DNA of 64,000 nt from Planctomycetales bacterium (GTDB taxonomy: Bacteria; Planctomycetota; Planctomycetia; Isosphaerales; Isosphaeraceae). Of the stretch, positions 35,963-45,602 are shown one piece after another. Both the position numbers and the translations under genes were made by a program. The notes below the pieces were generated by a model. The model did no database searches. It saw only the letters and a list, made by a program, of their open reading frames with translations, and was not told where the DNA came from. Within the stretch, counting starts at the first letter, position 1. Each line of letters begins with the position of its first letter. Location of the stretch: contig DAIDHB010000556.1 of assembly GCA_027452145.1 (NCBI GenBank), positions 1 to 64,000 of the forward strand, read 5' to 3'.

Positions 35963-38900
35963 TCAGGCAGGGCGCGACGGGGACCGGCCGGGGAGGTCAT
36001 GGACGAACAGGCGGCCGTCGGCCACGCGCTCGCGGGCGATTGCGGCGACGTGGTCGTGGTGGGTGAACAATATGACCTGGGTCCGGTCGGAGAGCTCGGC
36101 GAGCGCCTCGAGCGCGGCGGCGGTCCGGGCGTCGTCGAACTGGACGAGCAGGTCGTCGGCGACGAGCGGGACGGGCCCGCGGGCGGCGACGGCCGCCTCG
36201 AGGCTGGCGATCCGCAGCGCCAGGTAAAGCTGGTCGGCCGTGCCGAGGCTCAGCCCGCGCACGCCGACGGCCTCCGCGCCGCCGGGGCGCACGGCCTGGA
36301 GCACGGGCCGTTCCTGGTCGTCGCCGTCGAAGTCGACCCGCAGCCCCTCGAACGAGCCGAGCGTCAGCGCGGCGAACAGGGCGCCGGCGCGGTCGAGCAC
36401 GGGCCCTTGCGACTTCTTGCGGTAGCGCTCGATGGCCTCGCGCAGCACGACGGAGGCCAGGCGGAGCCGCGCGTATTCCTCGACCTCGTGCGTCAGCCGC
36501 GACTTGAGGCTCTCGACCCGCTCGTTGGCCTCGGCGGCCTTGCCCTCGCCGTCCATCCGGGCCAGTTCGGAACGGCGGCGGCCCAGCTCCTGGTTGAGGC
36601 GGGATCGATCGGCGTCGAGGCCCTCGGCCTCGCCGGCCAGCGCGGCGATCCGATCGGGCAGGCGGTCGACGTCGACGGCCATCGCGGCGCGGGCGAACTC
36701 GGCCGGGTCCTCGTGACCGCGGAGCCGGCCGAGCTCCTGGTCGAGCTGATCGATCCGGTCGCGGAGCTGACGGGCGGCGCGCGAGGCGCGCTCGGCGGCC
36801 GGCAGGTCCTCGGGCGAGCCGGCGCCGGCCTCGCGGACCAGGCCGGCCAGGCGGAGCTCGGCGTCCTCGCGCTCGCGGCGGGCCGCGCGGGCGGCGGCGT
36901 GCTCCTGCTCGCGGCGGCCGCCCAGCGCCTCGCGGCGCCCGGCCGCCTGGCGCGCGGCGGCCAGGCGGCGGATCAGCCCCTGCGCGGCCGCGACGACCGC
37001 CGAGGGATCCGCCTCGAGATCCCCGGCCGGCGCCGGTTCCCCGGCCCCATCCGCCTCGGGCCGGAGCCGCCGGCAGAGCTCGGCCACGTCGGCGGCGAAC
37101 CGCGTGGTCTCGCGCTCGAGCGAGGCGATCCGCGTGCGGAGCTGCCGCGCCTCCTTGACCCGCGCGGCCAGCTCCGCACGCTGCTCGAGCACGGCCTCCA
37201 CCTGGTCGGGCGGCGCCTCGCCCGGCAGGCCGAGCGGGGCGATCGCGCGGGCCCACGCCTCGCGGGCGTCGCGCAGCCGGTCCGCGGCGGTCCGGGCCTG
37301 CGCGCGGGCCGCCTCGAGCTGACGGCCCAGTCCCGCGATCGAGGCGGTCAGCTCGTCGCGGCGCGCGGCGGCCTTCGCGATCCGGCCCGCGATCGCCTCG
37401 GCGCGGTCGCGCAATGGGCCGAGTGGCGATTCGAGAGATCCGACCGGCTCCATTGCCGGGACCTCGGCGTCTGGGCGCGGACCCTCCACCGCGGCCGTCG
37501 CCTTCAGCAGTGCCGCGCGGTGCAATTCGACCCGCGACCGCAGCGCGTCGAGCTCGGCCCGGCGCGACCGGACCTCGGCCACGGCCTGCACGATGGCCTG
37601 CCTCGCCTGGAGCCAGCCGCGCATCTCGCGCGGCGAGAGGGGCTCGACGCCGGTCGAGGCCCACAGCGCCCGCCATCGCGATTGTGCCTCGGCCGCCTCT
37701 TCGGCGGCGCGCGACGCCTGGTCGTCGAGCCCCTCGAGCCGCCGCCGCGCCCGGTCGAGGGCCGAGCGAGCCGCCGCCTGCGCGGCGACGCGGTCGGCCT
37801 CGCGCCGCAGCCGGTCGGCGCAGAGGTCGGCGCGCTCCACCGTCCGCTCGTAGGCCGTCGCCAGCTCGGCCGGGGCGATCGCGGCCGCGTCGGGGGTCGC
37901 CGGGGTCGGATCAGGTCGGGCCTCGTCGCAGGCCGCGCGGACCTCCGCGATGGTGGGCGGTGCCTGGCCGGGCTCGAGCGTGCGGCGGACCAGCCGCCAG
38001 GCGCGGTCGCGGCCGTCGCGGGCACGGGCCAGGTCGTCCTCGGTCGGCAGCACGCCGGCCGATTCCCGCAGCACGGCCAGCCGCGCGTCGGCCTCGTCGG
38101 CCTCGGCCTGGGCCTCGGCGCGGGCCGCGCGGATGCGCCCCAGCTCCGACTCGCAACAGGCCAGCTCGGACTCGCACCGGTCGACGCTCTCGACCGCCGG
38201 CACGGGCCGCGCGGCCACCTCGTCCGCCTCGCGCGGGCCGGTCCAGAGGGGCAACTGCGCCACCGCCTGCGCCGCGACTCCCTCCGCCCGCTCCAGCCGC
38301 GCGCGGGCCTGGTCGACCTGGGCGTCGATGTCGCCCAGCTCGCGTGCCGGCCGCAGCGCGGCCGCCAATGGCTCGAGATCGCCGGGCTGGGCCAGGCGGT
38401 CGAGCTCGGCGCGCTCCGACTCCAGCCGATCGGCCAGCTCGCCGACCCTCGCGTCGGCCTGCTCGCGCTCGGCCGTCAGCCGCGCCAGCTCGCCCGCCAG
38501 CCGCGCGGTCGTCGCCCGCAGCGAACGCGCCGGCGTGGTCCGGGCCTCGATCGACGGGAGGGATGGGGCGATGTCCGGGGCCGATGCGGCGTCCTCCGCA
38601 CTCTCCGCGCCGGCCGGGCCTGCCCCCAGCTCGGCGAGGATGTCGCGCGCCTCGTCCTCGATGAGGCGGAGCTGCCCCTGCGCGTCGGGCAGGGCGGCGA
38701 GCGACTTGCGATATCCGGCCAGGCCGTCGCGGACCCGCTCGATGGCCTCGGCCTCGGCGAGCAGGTCGTCGGGGACGACCAGGGCGTCGATCTGGGCGTC
38801 AAGCTCGGCGATCGCCCGCAGCGCGGCGGCCTCGGCGGCGCGGGCCGATTCGACCGCGGCAGCCGCGCGATGGCGACGGTCGCCGAAGTCATCCGGCAGC

Positions 38901-39697
38901 AGCACGACCGGGCCCATCGCCTCGAGCTCCTCGCGCGCCTGCCGTCGCCTCGCCAGCACCGGCAGCGCGTCGTGGATCCGCTCGAGCCGCCGGCGCTCGG
39001 CGCGCGTTGTCTCCAGCCGGGCCTCGACCCGCTCGAGCTCGGCCGCGGCCGTGCGCAGCGCCGCGTCGTGCTCGAGCCATTCGCTGCTCGGCAGGCTCCC
39101 CGCGCGCACCGTGGCCTTCGCGTCCTTCAGCTCGGCGAGCGCGGCGTTGATCCGCGGCTTGTTCGCGTTCGGCTTGAAGAGGGCGTCGAGCTCGCGGTCG
39201 AGCCGGCGCTGGACCTCGAACAGGTCCTTCAGTCCGCCGCCCGCCTGGAAGAGCAACTGGCCCAGCTCGCCGGCCCCCTCGAGGATGGCCTTGCCGCCGG
39301 CGACCAGCTCGTCGTGATCGAGCGCGAACCGCCGGGTGAACTCGGCCTCGGACATCCCCTCGAGTATCCGCCCGAGCGAATCGTCGGGCAGGGGGGTTGC
39401 GCCGTCCTCGGCCAGCAGGGTGTTCTTGTTCCCCTTGCGGCGGACGAATGCCAGCTCGCGCCCCTCGCGATCGCGCAGCCGCATCCCCACGCGGAAATTC
39501 TTGTAGCTGTGCAGGAAGTCGTCGGGCGACTGCGCGGGAAAATCGTAGAGCGCCTGGCGGACCGCGCGCAAGGCCGAGGACTTGCCCGCCTCGTTCGGCC
39601 CGAGGACGATGTGCAGGCCCTCGCGCCCCCCCGAGAAATCCAGGGTGACGTCGGTAAACGGCCCGAACGCTTGCAGCCGGAGCTCCAGGATCTTCAT
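35963..39697 (-). CDS. Large SbcC/YhaN-like coiled-coil AAA ATPase
   Basis: A 1244-residue protein starting MKILELRLQAFGPFTDVTLDFSGG. The Walker A motif GPNEAGKS is at 33-40, followed by RAVRQALYDFP. The middle 900 residues are Ala/Arg/Glu-rich heptads, typical of long coiled coils, with a probable hinge around the middle. The C-terminal half of the ATPase has the ABC signature LSLGTADQLYLALRIA and a Walker B-like PLVADDLLVQFDDAR. This is the SMC/Rad50/SbcC layout, closest to YhaN-type proteins, which usually stand next to an SbcD-like metallophosphoesterase (YhaO). No such nuclease is adjacent here. A role in DNA end processing is inferred. The start at 39697 is the conserved MKI; the frame upstream is not conserved. 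Confidence 0.88.
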   Translation of the reverse strand: MKILELRLQAFGPFTDVTLDFSGGREGLHIVLGPNEAGKSSALRAVRQALYDFPAQSPDDFLHSYKNFRVGMRLRDREGRELAFVRRKGNKNTLLAEDGATPLPDDSLGRILEGMSEAEFTRRFALDHDELVAGGKAILEGAGELGQLLFQAGGGLKDLFEVQRRLDRELDALFKPNANKPRINAALAELKDAKATVRAGSLPSSEWLEHDAALRTAAAELERVEARLETTRAERRRLERIHDALPVLARRRQAREELEAMGPVVLLPDDFGDRRHRAAAAVESARAAEAAALRAIAELDAQIDALVVPDDLLAEAEAIERVRDGLAGYRKSLAALPDAQGQLRLIEDEARDILAELGAGPAGAESAEDAASAPDIAPSLPSIEARTTPARSLRATTARLAGELARLTAEREQADARVGELADRLESERAELDRLAQPGDLEPLAAALRPARELGDIDAQVDQARARLERAEGVAAQAVAQLPLWTGPREADEVAARPVPAVESVDRCESELACCESELGRIRAARAEAQAEADEADARLAVLRESAGVLPTEDDLARARDGRDRAWRLVRRTLEPGQAPPTIAEVRAACDEARPDPTPATPDAAAIAPAELATAYERTVERADLCADRLRREADRVAAQAAARSALDRARRRLEGLDDQASRAAEEAAEAQSRWRALWASTGVEPLSPREMRGWLQARQAIVQAVAEVRSRRAELDALRSRVELHRAALLKATAAVEGPRPDAEVPAMEPVGSLESPLGPLRDRAEAIAGRIAKAAARRDELTASIAGLGRQLEAARAQARTAADRLRDAREAWARAIAPLGLPGEAPPDQVEAVLEQRAELAARVKEARQLRTRIASLERETTRFAADVAELCRRLRPEADGAGEPAPAGDLEADPSAVVAAAQGLIRRLAAARQAAGRREALGGRREQEHAAARAARREREDAELRLAGLVREAGAGSPEDLPAAERASRAARQLRDRIDQLDQELGRLRGHEDPAEFARAAMAVDVDRLPDRIAALAGEAEGLDADRSRLNQELGRRRSELARMDGEGKAAEANERVESLKSRLTHEVEEYARLRLASVVLREAIERYRKKSQGPVLDRAGALFAALTLGSFEGLRVDFDGDDQERPVLQAVRPGGAEAVGVRGLSLGTADQLYLALRIASLEAAVAARGPVPLVADDLLVQFDDARTAAALEALAELSDRTQVILFTHHDHVAAIARERVADGRLFVHDLPGRSPSRPA

Positions 39698-40062
39698 GGT
39701 CGTCGGTCGGCCACTGGCGAGGATCGCGAATCGAATGGGTCCGCCACGCCGCCTACCCGGACCGCGGCTCCTGTGAACGATCATACATCAAGACGACCGC
39801 GAATGAACCCCGATTTGCGCGCGGGGCCCGACCGCTCGCCCCTTCGACCGGCAAGTCCGGCAATCGATCCCGGGGTGTGTCTGCGGCGACGGACCGCCCG
39901 GCCCGGCCCGGCTCGGCTCGGCTCGCTCCAATATTCCGGCTACCTCGTCGAATACCCTCCGCCTCTCGGTGCTCGAAGCCGTACCATGCCTCGCGGGGAC
40001 CGATCGAGCCGTCGTCGCCTCGCCTCGCCTCGCCTCGTCCCATATCCTGAGGTCCGCTCGAC
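39698..40062. other. Intergenic region between divergent genes
   Basis: 365 bp. It contains a short CGCCT/CGCCTCGCCT tandem near 40013-40037 and GGCCCGGCCCGGCTCGGCTC near 39900. No gene was recognised; promoters for both flanking genes should lie here. Confidence 0.5.
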
Positions 40063-40563
40063 ATGGAACCGAACAACATGGCGAATCTGATGTTCCTGGT
40101 CTTCGGAGGGGCCGTCCTGATCGCGCTGGTGGCGATCGTCGGCGGCTTTCTGCACACCCGCCGCGAGCGAATGCTCACCCACCAGGAGCGGATGAAGGCC
40201 CTGGAACTGGGCCGCGAGATGCCCGACGACGCGGCGGCCGCCCAGATCAGGGCGGCCTTCGGGGTTGCGTCGGGCGGCGGTGAACGCGGAGACGGCGAGG
40301 GGTCGCTGGCGGGGAAGTGCTTCTCGACGACGGTCTGGGTCGCGTTCTGGGGGTTCCTGGCGGCCAGCGGGGCGGTGGGACACGTCACCAGGTCGGAAGG
40401 CGCGGGGACCCAGATCGTGGCCATCGCCATCGCCGCGGCGGTCGGGGCCATCGGCGTGGCCGGCATGATCTGCGGCACCATCCTGGCCCTGCGCGCGCCC
40501 GCGTCGAAGAGCGCATCCGCCATGAGAGCCAAGGGGGCTCCGGTCGACCCCGACGGGCCGTGA
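40063..40563 (+). CDS. Small membrane protein of unknown function
   Basis: 166 residues. An N-terminal transmembrane helix (NLMFLVFGGAVLIALVAIVGGFL) is followed by a charged segment (HTRRERMLTHQERMKALELGREMP), a Gly-rich stretch and two more hydrophobic helices (TTVWVAFWGFLAASGAVGHV and IVAIAIAAAVGAIGVAGMICGTILAL). The segment after the first helix resembles small phage-shock-like or DUF6249-type membrane proteins, but I do not assign it. It is convergent with the SYLF gene. Confidence 0.65.
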   Translation: MEPNNMANLMFLVFGGAVLIALVAIVGGFLHTRRERMLTHQERMKALELGREMPDDAAAAQIRAAFGVASGGGERGDGEGSLAGKCFSTTVWVAFWGFLAASGAVGHVTRSEGAGTQIVAIAIAAAVGAIGVAGMICGTILALRAPASKSASAMRAKGAPVDPDGP

Positions 40564-40733
40564 CGGATTCCGGTAAGGCGATCGATGCGAGAGGACTCAC
40601 CCGTCGACCCTACACATCGGGTCCGGGATCTGCCGCCGGCCGCCTGATGGCGCGATGGCCCCGGAATCAGGCCGAGGGCCCGACCTGCGAGGCGGCTTCA
40701 CGACGCGTTCCGGGCCGACTCGCTCCGCTCGGC

Positions 40734-41717
40734 TCAGCGAGGAGGCGCGGCCGGCGTCGGCGGTGGGAGGGAGGGCCTCGCGCCGCGGGGCGCGGGGACG
40801 GGAGCCGGTATCACCCCGGCGGACGGCCCGGCGGGCCGCGAGCCGGCCGCGGGGCGGACCGCGGCGTCCTTCGTCCCGGTCGCGGGGACCTGGGCCTGGG
40901 CCGGCGGGGTCGTCAGTGCGGTGAGGGTCGCCTTCAGCCGCGGCATGCTCGGGGCGGCGGCCAGGCGTCGGATCCTCGCCTCGTCGGCCCGGGTGTGGCG
41001 AGCTGCTCTGGGGTCGAGTTGGCGTTCGGCGGGCTTCGTGGTCGCGGTTACGGGTGGGGCGGCAGCCGTCGCCTTCGCGCCGTTTGCGGCGGTCGATGCG
41101 GTCGTGGCTGCCGGTTTCGACTCCGGTTCCGGCTCCGCCCTGAAGGCCGGGCTCCTCTTCGTCTCGGCGCTTACTCCGGCCCCGACATCAAAGCCGTGGC
41201 GTCGACCATAGACGCGATAATCTTTCCCGTCCGTTGACGCATGGTGGTGGAATCTGCGGCCGTGTCCGGCCAGGCCAGCCCCCATGTAGATCGTGAGCCT
41301 GTTGGGGTTCTTGCCGTATTCCTCGATCGCCTTCCTGGTTTGAAAGAGGACCACCAGGTCGGTGACCTGGTGACCGGCCTCGGCGCCGACGCTGAGGCCC
41401 GAGACGTCCACGGGCTCGGGATGGCCCCACTCGCCCTTCTCATCTCGCGTCAGGAGGATCCCGTGGCCGCTCTTGCGCCCCAGGCCGACCCGAAGCTCGA
41501 CGATTCGGGGGATGATCAGGATCCCCACCGCTTGCCGCAGCTCGTCCTGCGGGATGCCCGGCTTCGGGTCGGACGAGATCTCCTCGAGCAGTCGCGCCGC
41601 GCGCCAGACGGCCAGGTCGTCGTCCGACGCCCGTGCTGATGTCATGGTCGTCGACATCGAGACGCCCGCAAGGCCGACGAACAGGACACGCAGAAACCAC
41701 CGCCGCCTGGCGTTCAT
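40734..41717 (-). CDS. Exported SYLF (Ysc84-like) domain protein with Ala/Pro-rich tail
   Basis: A 327-residue protein with a signal peptide (WFLRVLFVGLAGVSMSTTMTSARA). Residues about 35-185 match the SYLF/Ysc84 pattern: AARLLEEISSDPKPGIPQDELRQAVGILIIPRIVELRVGLGRKSGHGILLTRDEKGEWGHPEPVDVSGLSVGAEAGHQVTDLVVLF and the later TIYMGAGLAGHGR. SYLF domains bind phosphoinositides in eukaryotes and occur in bacterial lipoprotein-like proteins of unknown role. The last 130 residues are a low-complexity Ala/Pro/Thr tail, perhaps anchoring in the cell wall. GGGAAGGGAG lies upstream of the ATG. Confidence 0.82.
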   Translation of the reverse strand: MNARRRWFLRVLFVGLAGVSMSTTMTSARASDDDLAVWRAARLLEEISSDPKPGIPQDELRQAVGILIIPRIVELRVGLGRKSGHGILLTRDEKGEWGHPEPVDVSGLSVGAEAGHQVTDLVVLFQTRKAIEEYGKNPNRLTIYMGAGLAGHGRRFHHHASTDGKDYRVYGRRHGFDVGAGVSAETKRSPAFRAEPEPESKPAATTASTAANGAKATAAAPPVTATTKPAERQLDPRAARHTRADEARIRRLAAAPSMPRLKATLTALTTPPAQAQVPATGTKDAAVRPAAGSRPAGPSAGVIPAPVPAPRGARPSLPPPTPAAPPR

Positions 41718-42132
41718 GGCGATCGACTCCCTTCCCTCGCAATGGCCGGCACATCTCTCCCTCGGACCGCCCGCTGGCTCCTCCCGCGCCCGGATCATAG
41801 CCGTTCGGGCGAAACGGGGAAGATCAAAAACGCAAGAGCCAGAAAAGCATCCTAGAGATGAGTGAATACCGGAAACAGCATTCGTACGTGGGCGGGCGCC
41901 TCGCCGAACGCCGCGATCCTGCGCCCGGCTCCGGCGATCGCGACCCGCTCGCCGCTCGCCAGGTTCGTGCCGCCGCCGACTCGATGGTCCTCGCATTCCG
42001 AAGGCGCAAGAGCATTGGCCTGGAGGCCGCCGCCTGTTCGGGGTACGTTGAACCCGGCCATCGGGTGCTTGGCGGCGTTGCCAGTATAATGGGTGGCAAG
42101 CACACGCCTTTGAATTGAAGGACATCAGCACG
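41718..42132. other. Intergenic region between divergent genes
   Basis: 415 bp. Short open frames here show no conserved content. A TATAAT hexamer at 42085-42090 suggests the promoter of the downstream TIGR03067-like gene. Confidence 0.5.
42085..42090 (+). promoter_or_regulatory. Candidate -10 element of the TIGR03067-like gene
   Basis: A perfect TATAAT lies 43 bases upstream of the start codon. The matching -35 position (CGGGTG) is poor, so the assignment rests on the -10 only. Confidence 0.35.
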
Positions 42133-42588
42133 ATGCGACATCGATTCGCTATTCTGCTCGCCGGGTCGCTGTTCACGATGGTGTTCGTCGCCGCGCGGGC
42201 GGCGATGGCGGACGACGCGAAGGACCTGCAAGGCACCTGGCGGATCGTCAGCCTCGAGGCGAACGGGGAGAGCAAGGCGCCCGGGGAATTCGAGGGCTGG
42301 AAGTTCGTCTTCGAGGGCGATCAGGCGTGGCACATCAAGCCCGAGGAGACGGGGCCGAAGCTCAGGTTCAAGCTGGATGCCGCGAGGAAGCCGAAGACGA
42401 TCGACCTGATCGTCCAGGAGGGCGACGACAAGGGGAAGGTGGCCCCGGGGATCTACGAGCTGGACCGCGACAGGCTGCGCCTGTGCATCAACATCTTCGG
42501 CGACCCGTCCTATCGCCCCGCCGAATTCAAGACGCAGGACAGGGACGGCGCGGGCTTCGCGGTCCTCGAGCGGGTCAAGGGCAAGTAA
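42133..42588 (+). CDS. TIGR03067-like exported small protein
   Basis: A 151-residue protein with a signal peptide (FAILLAGSLFTMVFVAARAAMA). It then has the typical planctomycete TIGR03067 pattern: DLQGTWRIVSLEANGESKAP, WKFVFEGDQ, FKLDAARKPKTIDLIV, KGKVAPGIYELDRDRLRLC and RPAEFKT. Members of this family are abundant in planctomycetes and of unknown function; they are lipocalin-like in appearance. ATG 42133 is chosen with GAAGGA ten bases upstream; a TTG at 42115 would add six residues without a ribosome site. Confidence 0.85.
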   Translation: MRHRFAILLAGSLFTMVFVAARAAMADDAKDLQGTWRIVSLEANGESKAPGEFEGWKFVFEGDQAWHIKPEETGPKLRFKLDAARKPKTIDLIVQEGDDKGKVAPGIYELDRDRLRLCINIFGDPSYRPAEFKTQDRDGAGFAVLERVKGK

Positions 42589-42625
42589 CGCCGGGCGGGA
42601 TGAGGCGGCAGGAGAGGTCCTCACG

Positions 42626-42683
42626 CAGGTCAGGCTTTCCAGCCTCACGGTTTCGCCCTGTCAGGCTGGAAAGCCTGACCGAC
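42626..42683. repeat. REP pair (GTCAGGCTTTCCAGCCT family)
   Basis: One direct unit (42626-42648) and one inverted unit (42660-42683) matching the cluster at 14702-14870. The pair can form a larger stem-loop downstream of the TIGR03067-like gene. Confidence 0.85.
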
Positions 42684-42846
42684 TTCATGCCGGCGACAAT
42701 AAAACCTCGGCGGGAACGAACCGGTGATAGGATCGCGCCTGGCGAGAGTCCCCACCCTCCCCATGGGGAATGCCCGGGCCCTTATCATCGGCCCCGCGCG
42801 CCGCGACCGAAGTCGGTCCGGCCGAACCTGTTATCGAGGTGGTGTT

Positions 42847-44241
42847 ATGTCCGTCGAAGGCGAGACGCTCGTCCCGACGATGCTCGATTCGGAGCTGATC
42901 CCCGCCGAGACGGCGGCTCCCCGGCCGGAGCCGGTGGCGGCGAACGAGCGCGTCGCGGCGGTGGACGTGTTGCGGGGATTCGCGCTTCTGGGCATCCTCG
43001 CCATGAATATCGTCGGGTTCGCCTGGCCCATGCAGGCGTACGGAAACCCGACGCTCGGCGGGGGCTTCGGCGGGCTCGATCGGGTCATCTGGGTCTTCAA
43101 TCATCTCTTCTTCGAGATGAAGATGATGACCCTGTTCTCGATGCTCTTCGGCGCGGGGCTGGTCCTCATGGGCGAGCGATCCGACCAGCGCGGGGCCTCG
43201 CTACGGGGCGTCTACTACCGGCGCTGTCTGTGGCTGCTGGTGATCGGGCTGATCCATTCCTACCTGATCTGGTCCGGCGACATCCTGGTCATGTACGCCG
43301 AGTGCGGCCTGATCATCTACCTGTTCCGGCGCTGGCGGCCCCGGACGCTGATCCCCCTGGGCGTCGTCTTCCTTTGCGTGCTGGTGCCGATCCTGGTGGC
43401 CGTCGCGGTGGCGTTCGACTTCCTCGAGGATACCGCGAAGAAGGCCGAGGCCGCCGAGAAGGCCCAGAAGCCGCCGACGCGATTCCAGGCGTGGATCTAC
43501 CACGACGTGTGGAAGCCCAAGATCCTCCCGTCCCTCGATCCGAACTCGCCGAAGAACAAGGAGGCGTTCGAGAAGGCGATCAAGATTCACCAGGGCGGGT
43601 ACGCCGGGATCGTGAAGGACCGCGCGAAGCAACTGGTCGTCGTGCAGACCCTGGGATTCCTCCTGGGCGGCTTCTGGATGGCCGGCGGCCGGATGCTGAT
43701 CGGGATGGGCCTGATGAAGCTTAACGTCTTCTCCGGCCGGCGGTCGAGGCGGTTCTATCTCGGGTTGCTGCTCCTGGGATACGGCATCGGCCTGCCCCTG
43801 GTGGCCTACGACGCGTATCAGTTGATCCGCACGGATTTCTCCTACCGCTACGAGCTCCACGGCGGCATGTTCCTCAACTTCTTCGGCAGCGTGCTGGTGG
43901 CGCTCGGGCACGTCGGCGCGCTGATGCTGATCTACAAGGCCGGGCTGCTGACGTGGCTGACAGACCGGCTGGCCGCGGTGGGCCGCATGGCGCTGTCGAA
44001 CTACCTGACGCATTCGATCGTCTGCACCACGTTGTTCTACGGCTACGGCCTGGGCTACTTCGGGCAGGTCAACCGGACCGGGCTGGCGGGGATCGTCCTG
44101 GTCATCTGGATCGCCCAGTTGCTGATCAGCCCGATCTGGCTGGCGAGGTTCCGCTTCGGGCCCGCGGAGTGGCTCTGGCGGTCGCTCACGTACTGGAGGT
44201 TGCAGCCGATATTGCGCAGGGACGAGCCGGTGGCGGCGTGA
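42847..44241 (+). CDS. DUF418 domain-containing membrane protein
   Basis: 464 residues with about eight transmembrane helices. The N-terminal signature is RVAAVDVLRGFALLGILAMNIVGFAWP, then FFEMKMMTLFSMLFGAGLVLM, and the C-terminal DUF418 part is LAAVGRMALSNYLTHSIVCTTLFYGYGLGYFG, LVIWIAQLLISPIWLARFRFGPAEWLWRSLTYW. DUF418 proteins are related to membrane acyltransferases (DUF1624/HGSNAT-like), but their reaction is not established. A charged, Lys-rich loop of about 90 residues (near 195-285) splits the helices. GAGGTGG stands five bases before the ATG. Confidence 0.9.
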   Translation: MSVEGETLVPTMLDSELIPAETAAPRPEPVAANERVAAVDVLRGFALLGILAMNIVGFAWPMQAYGNPTLGGGFGGLDRVIWVFNHLFFEMKMMTLFSMLFGAGLVLMGERSDQRGASLRGVYYRRCLWLLVIGLIHSYLIWSGDILVMYAECGLIIYLFRRWRPRTLIPLGVVFLCVLVPILVAVAVAFDFLEDTAKKAEAAEKAQKPPTRFQAWIYHDVWKPKILPSLDPNSPKNKEAFEKAIKIHQGGYAGIVKDRAKQLVVVQTLGFLLGGFWMAGGRMLIGMGLMKLNVFSGRRSRRFYLGLLLLGYGIGLPLVAYDAYQLIRTDFSYRYELHGGMFLNFFGSVLVALGHVGALMLIYKAGLLTWLTDRLAAVGRMALSNYLTHSIVCTTLFYGYGLGYFGQVNRTGLAGIVLVIWIAQLLISPIWLARFRFGPAEWLWRSLTYWRLQPILRRDEPVAA

Positions 44242-44355
44242 TGACCGGACGGCCGGACGGACACAGGCGGGCGGCGAAGGAAGGAATCGCCGCATCGCAT
44301 CCTCGCCCTGGAGGCGGTCGGTCGGTAGGCGAATCCGCTGGGTCCGGGTCGGCTC

Positions 44356-44613
44356 AGAGTCTGTCCCGGAAGCCCACGAAGTGGGCGCCAGGACGTAGCC
44401 GGGGGGCGTCAGCCCCCCGGACTGGGGCCGCCACGCGACCCCTCATCTCCCCACCATCGGGTCATCCTCGCGGCCGCGACCCCGCCACGCGGGGTCACGG
44501 CCGGGAGGGTGACACAGATATCGGGGAGATGTGGGTTCGCCTGGCGTTCCGGGGGGCTGACGCCCCCCGGCTACGTCCTGGCGCCCACTTCGTGGGCTTT
44601 CGAGGCAGACTCT
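44356..44613. mobile_element. MITE-like palindromic element, copy 2
   Basis: A 258-bp element with near-identical inverted arms (AGAGTCTGTCCCGGAAGCCC at the left end; the complement, with a few changes, at the right), an inner ACGTAGCCGGGGGGCGTCAG palindrome and a central GC-rich hairpin. It is the same family as 30698-30981, but here the arms keep the full CCCACGAAGTGGGCGCC hairpin, while the heptamer ends are absent. Confidence 0.85.
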
Positions 44614-44747
44614 CGATCGATCCGCAGGACCCGGCACGTCGCCTCGTAGCTGGTCTCCAGGTCGAGGAGCGGCATACGGGCCTCCTCGGCGGATTCTACC
44701 CCGGCCCGCGGCCCGATCCAAGGTCGCTACCGGGAGAACGGGCCTCG

Positions 44748-45455
44748 TCAGGCCCCGGGGCCGATCAGGCCACTGCGGCCGGTCGCCCGGTCGGTGAACC
44801 TTGCAAGTCGCCCATGCCGCTCCAGGACCACCAACGCGCGAAGCGGGTCGTGGAAGCTGTCCCTGAAGAGGGCGGCGACTCCTTCCAACCCCGGGGTCGT
44901 CTTGACGAACCTGGCGAAGAAGAACGGATCGAGCACGCCGAACTCGCCCGGAAATCCCAGGATCACGTCGACGTCCCGGCCCGTAAGACGGTCCCTGAAT
45001 CCGCACTCGTACCCGTGGAACCCGTACCTCCAGCGGGAGTCCAGTCGGCCCCTCCACCGGTCCCGGAACCAGCCCCGGCCCAGCAACGGCCGGTATTCCA
45101 GGGCGTGGAATGCCTCCAGCGGGATGTCGAGCTTCCTCGACACCCGGTCCATCAAGCCCTCCGCCACGCGCCGGAACTCTGCGGCGGCGCCGACGATTGC
45201 GTCCGCCGCGGCCAGCACGACCTCGTCCGCAATGACCTTCTTGATGGTCACCCCGCCACCGCTGTCGAACATGGTATAACCGGGCAGTTGGGGGGCAAGA
45301 CGCTCGATGACGAGGCACTCGTCGAAGTCCGGTCCGCCGGGCGGTGGATCAATGCGGAGCACCAGGTGATGCTCATCGTCCACCAGATGCCCGATCGCCG
45401 GAAGCGGCGGCAGGTCCGCGATGCCACGGCACACCCTGCGGATCGGTATGGTCAT
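44748..45455 (-). CDS. Protein of unknown function
   Basis: A 235-residue soluble protein without signal peptide. It begins MTIPIRRVCRGIADLPPLPAIGHLVDDEHHLVLRID and ends with a region rich in aromatic residues (RWRYGFHGYECGFRDRLTGRDVDVILGFPGEFGVLDPFFFARFVKTTPG). That end recalls small DUF proteins, such as DUF6896, that appear in immunity-like contexts, but I cannot assign it firmly. GGGAGG precedes the ATG at 45455; the frame continues to 45575 without conserved content. There is no clear operon partner. Confidence 0.6.
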   Translation of the reverse strand: MTIPIRRVCRGIADLPPLPAIGHLVDDEHHLVLRIDPPPGGPDFDECLVIERLAPQLPGYTMFDSGGGVTIKKVIADEVVLAAADAIVGAAAEFRRVAEGLMDRVSRKLDIPLEAFHALEYRPLLGRGWFRDRWRGRLDSRWRYGFHGYECGFRDRLTGRDVDVILGFPGEFGVLDPFFFARFVKTTPGLEGVAALFRDSFHDPLRALVVLERHGRLARFTDRATGRSGLIGPGA

Positions 45456-45602
45456 GGCCGGCCTCCCGGGAGCGAGGGTCGCATGCGGCAGGACCCGAGG
45501 ACTCCCCGAGGCCGCGGCCGACGTCGATCCCAGCACCGACGCCCCGGCCTCCATCCTGCCTGACCGCCAGCCCACTTCAACGCGACGAGCAGAACACCTC
45601 GA

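Noticed and set aside
35999..40090. A 1363-codon open frame on the plus strand
   Set aside because: It is exactly antisense to the SbcC/YhaN-like gene, has only Arg/Gly/Leu-rich sequence without domains, and arises from codon bias in GC-rich DNA.
44242..44747. A possible small gene following the DUF418 gene
   Set aside because: Most of the stretch is the palindromic element; the rest has no conserved frame.
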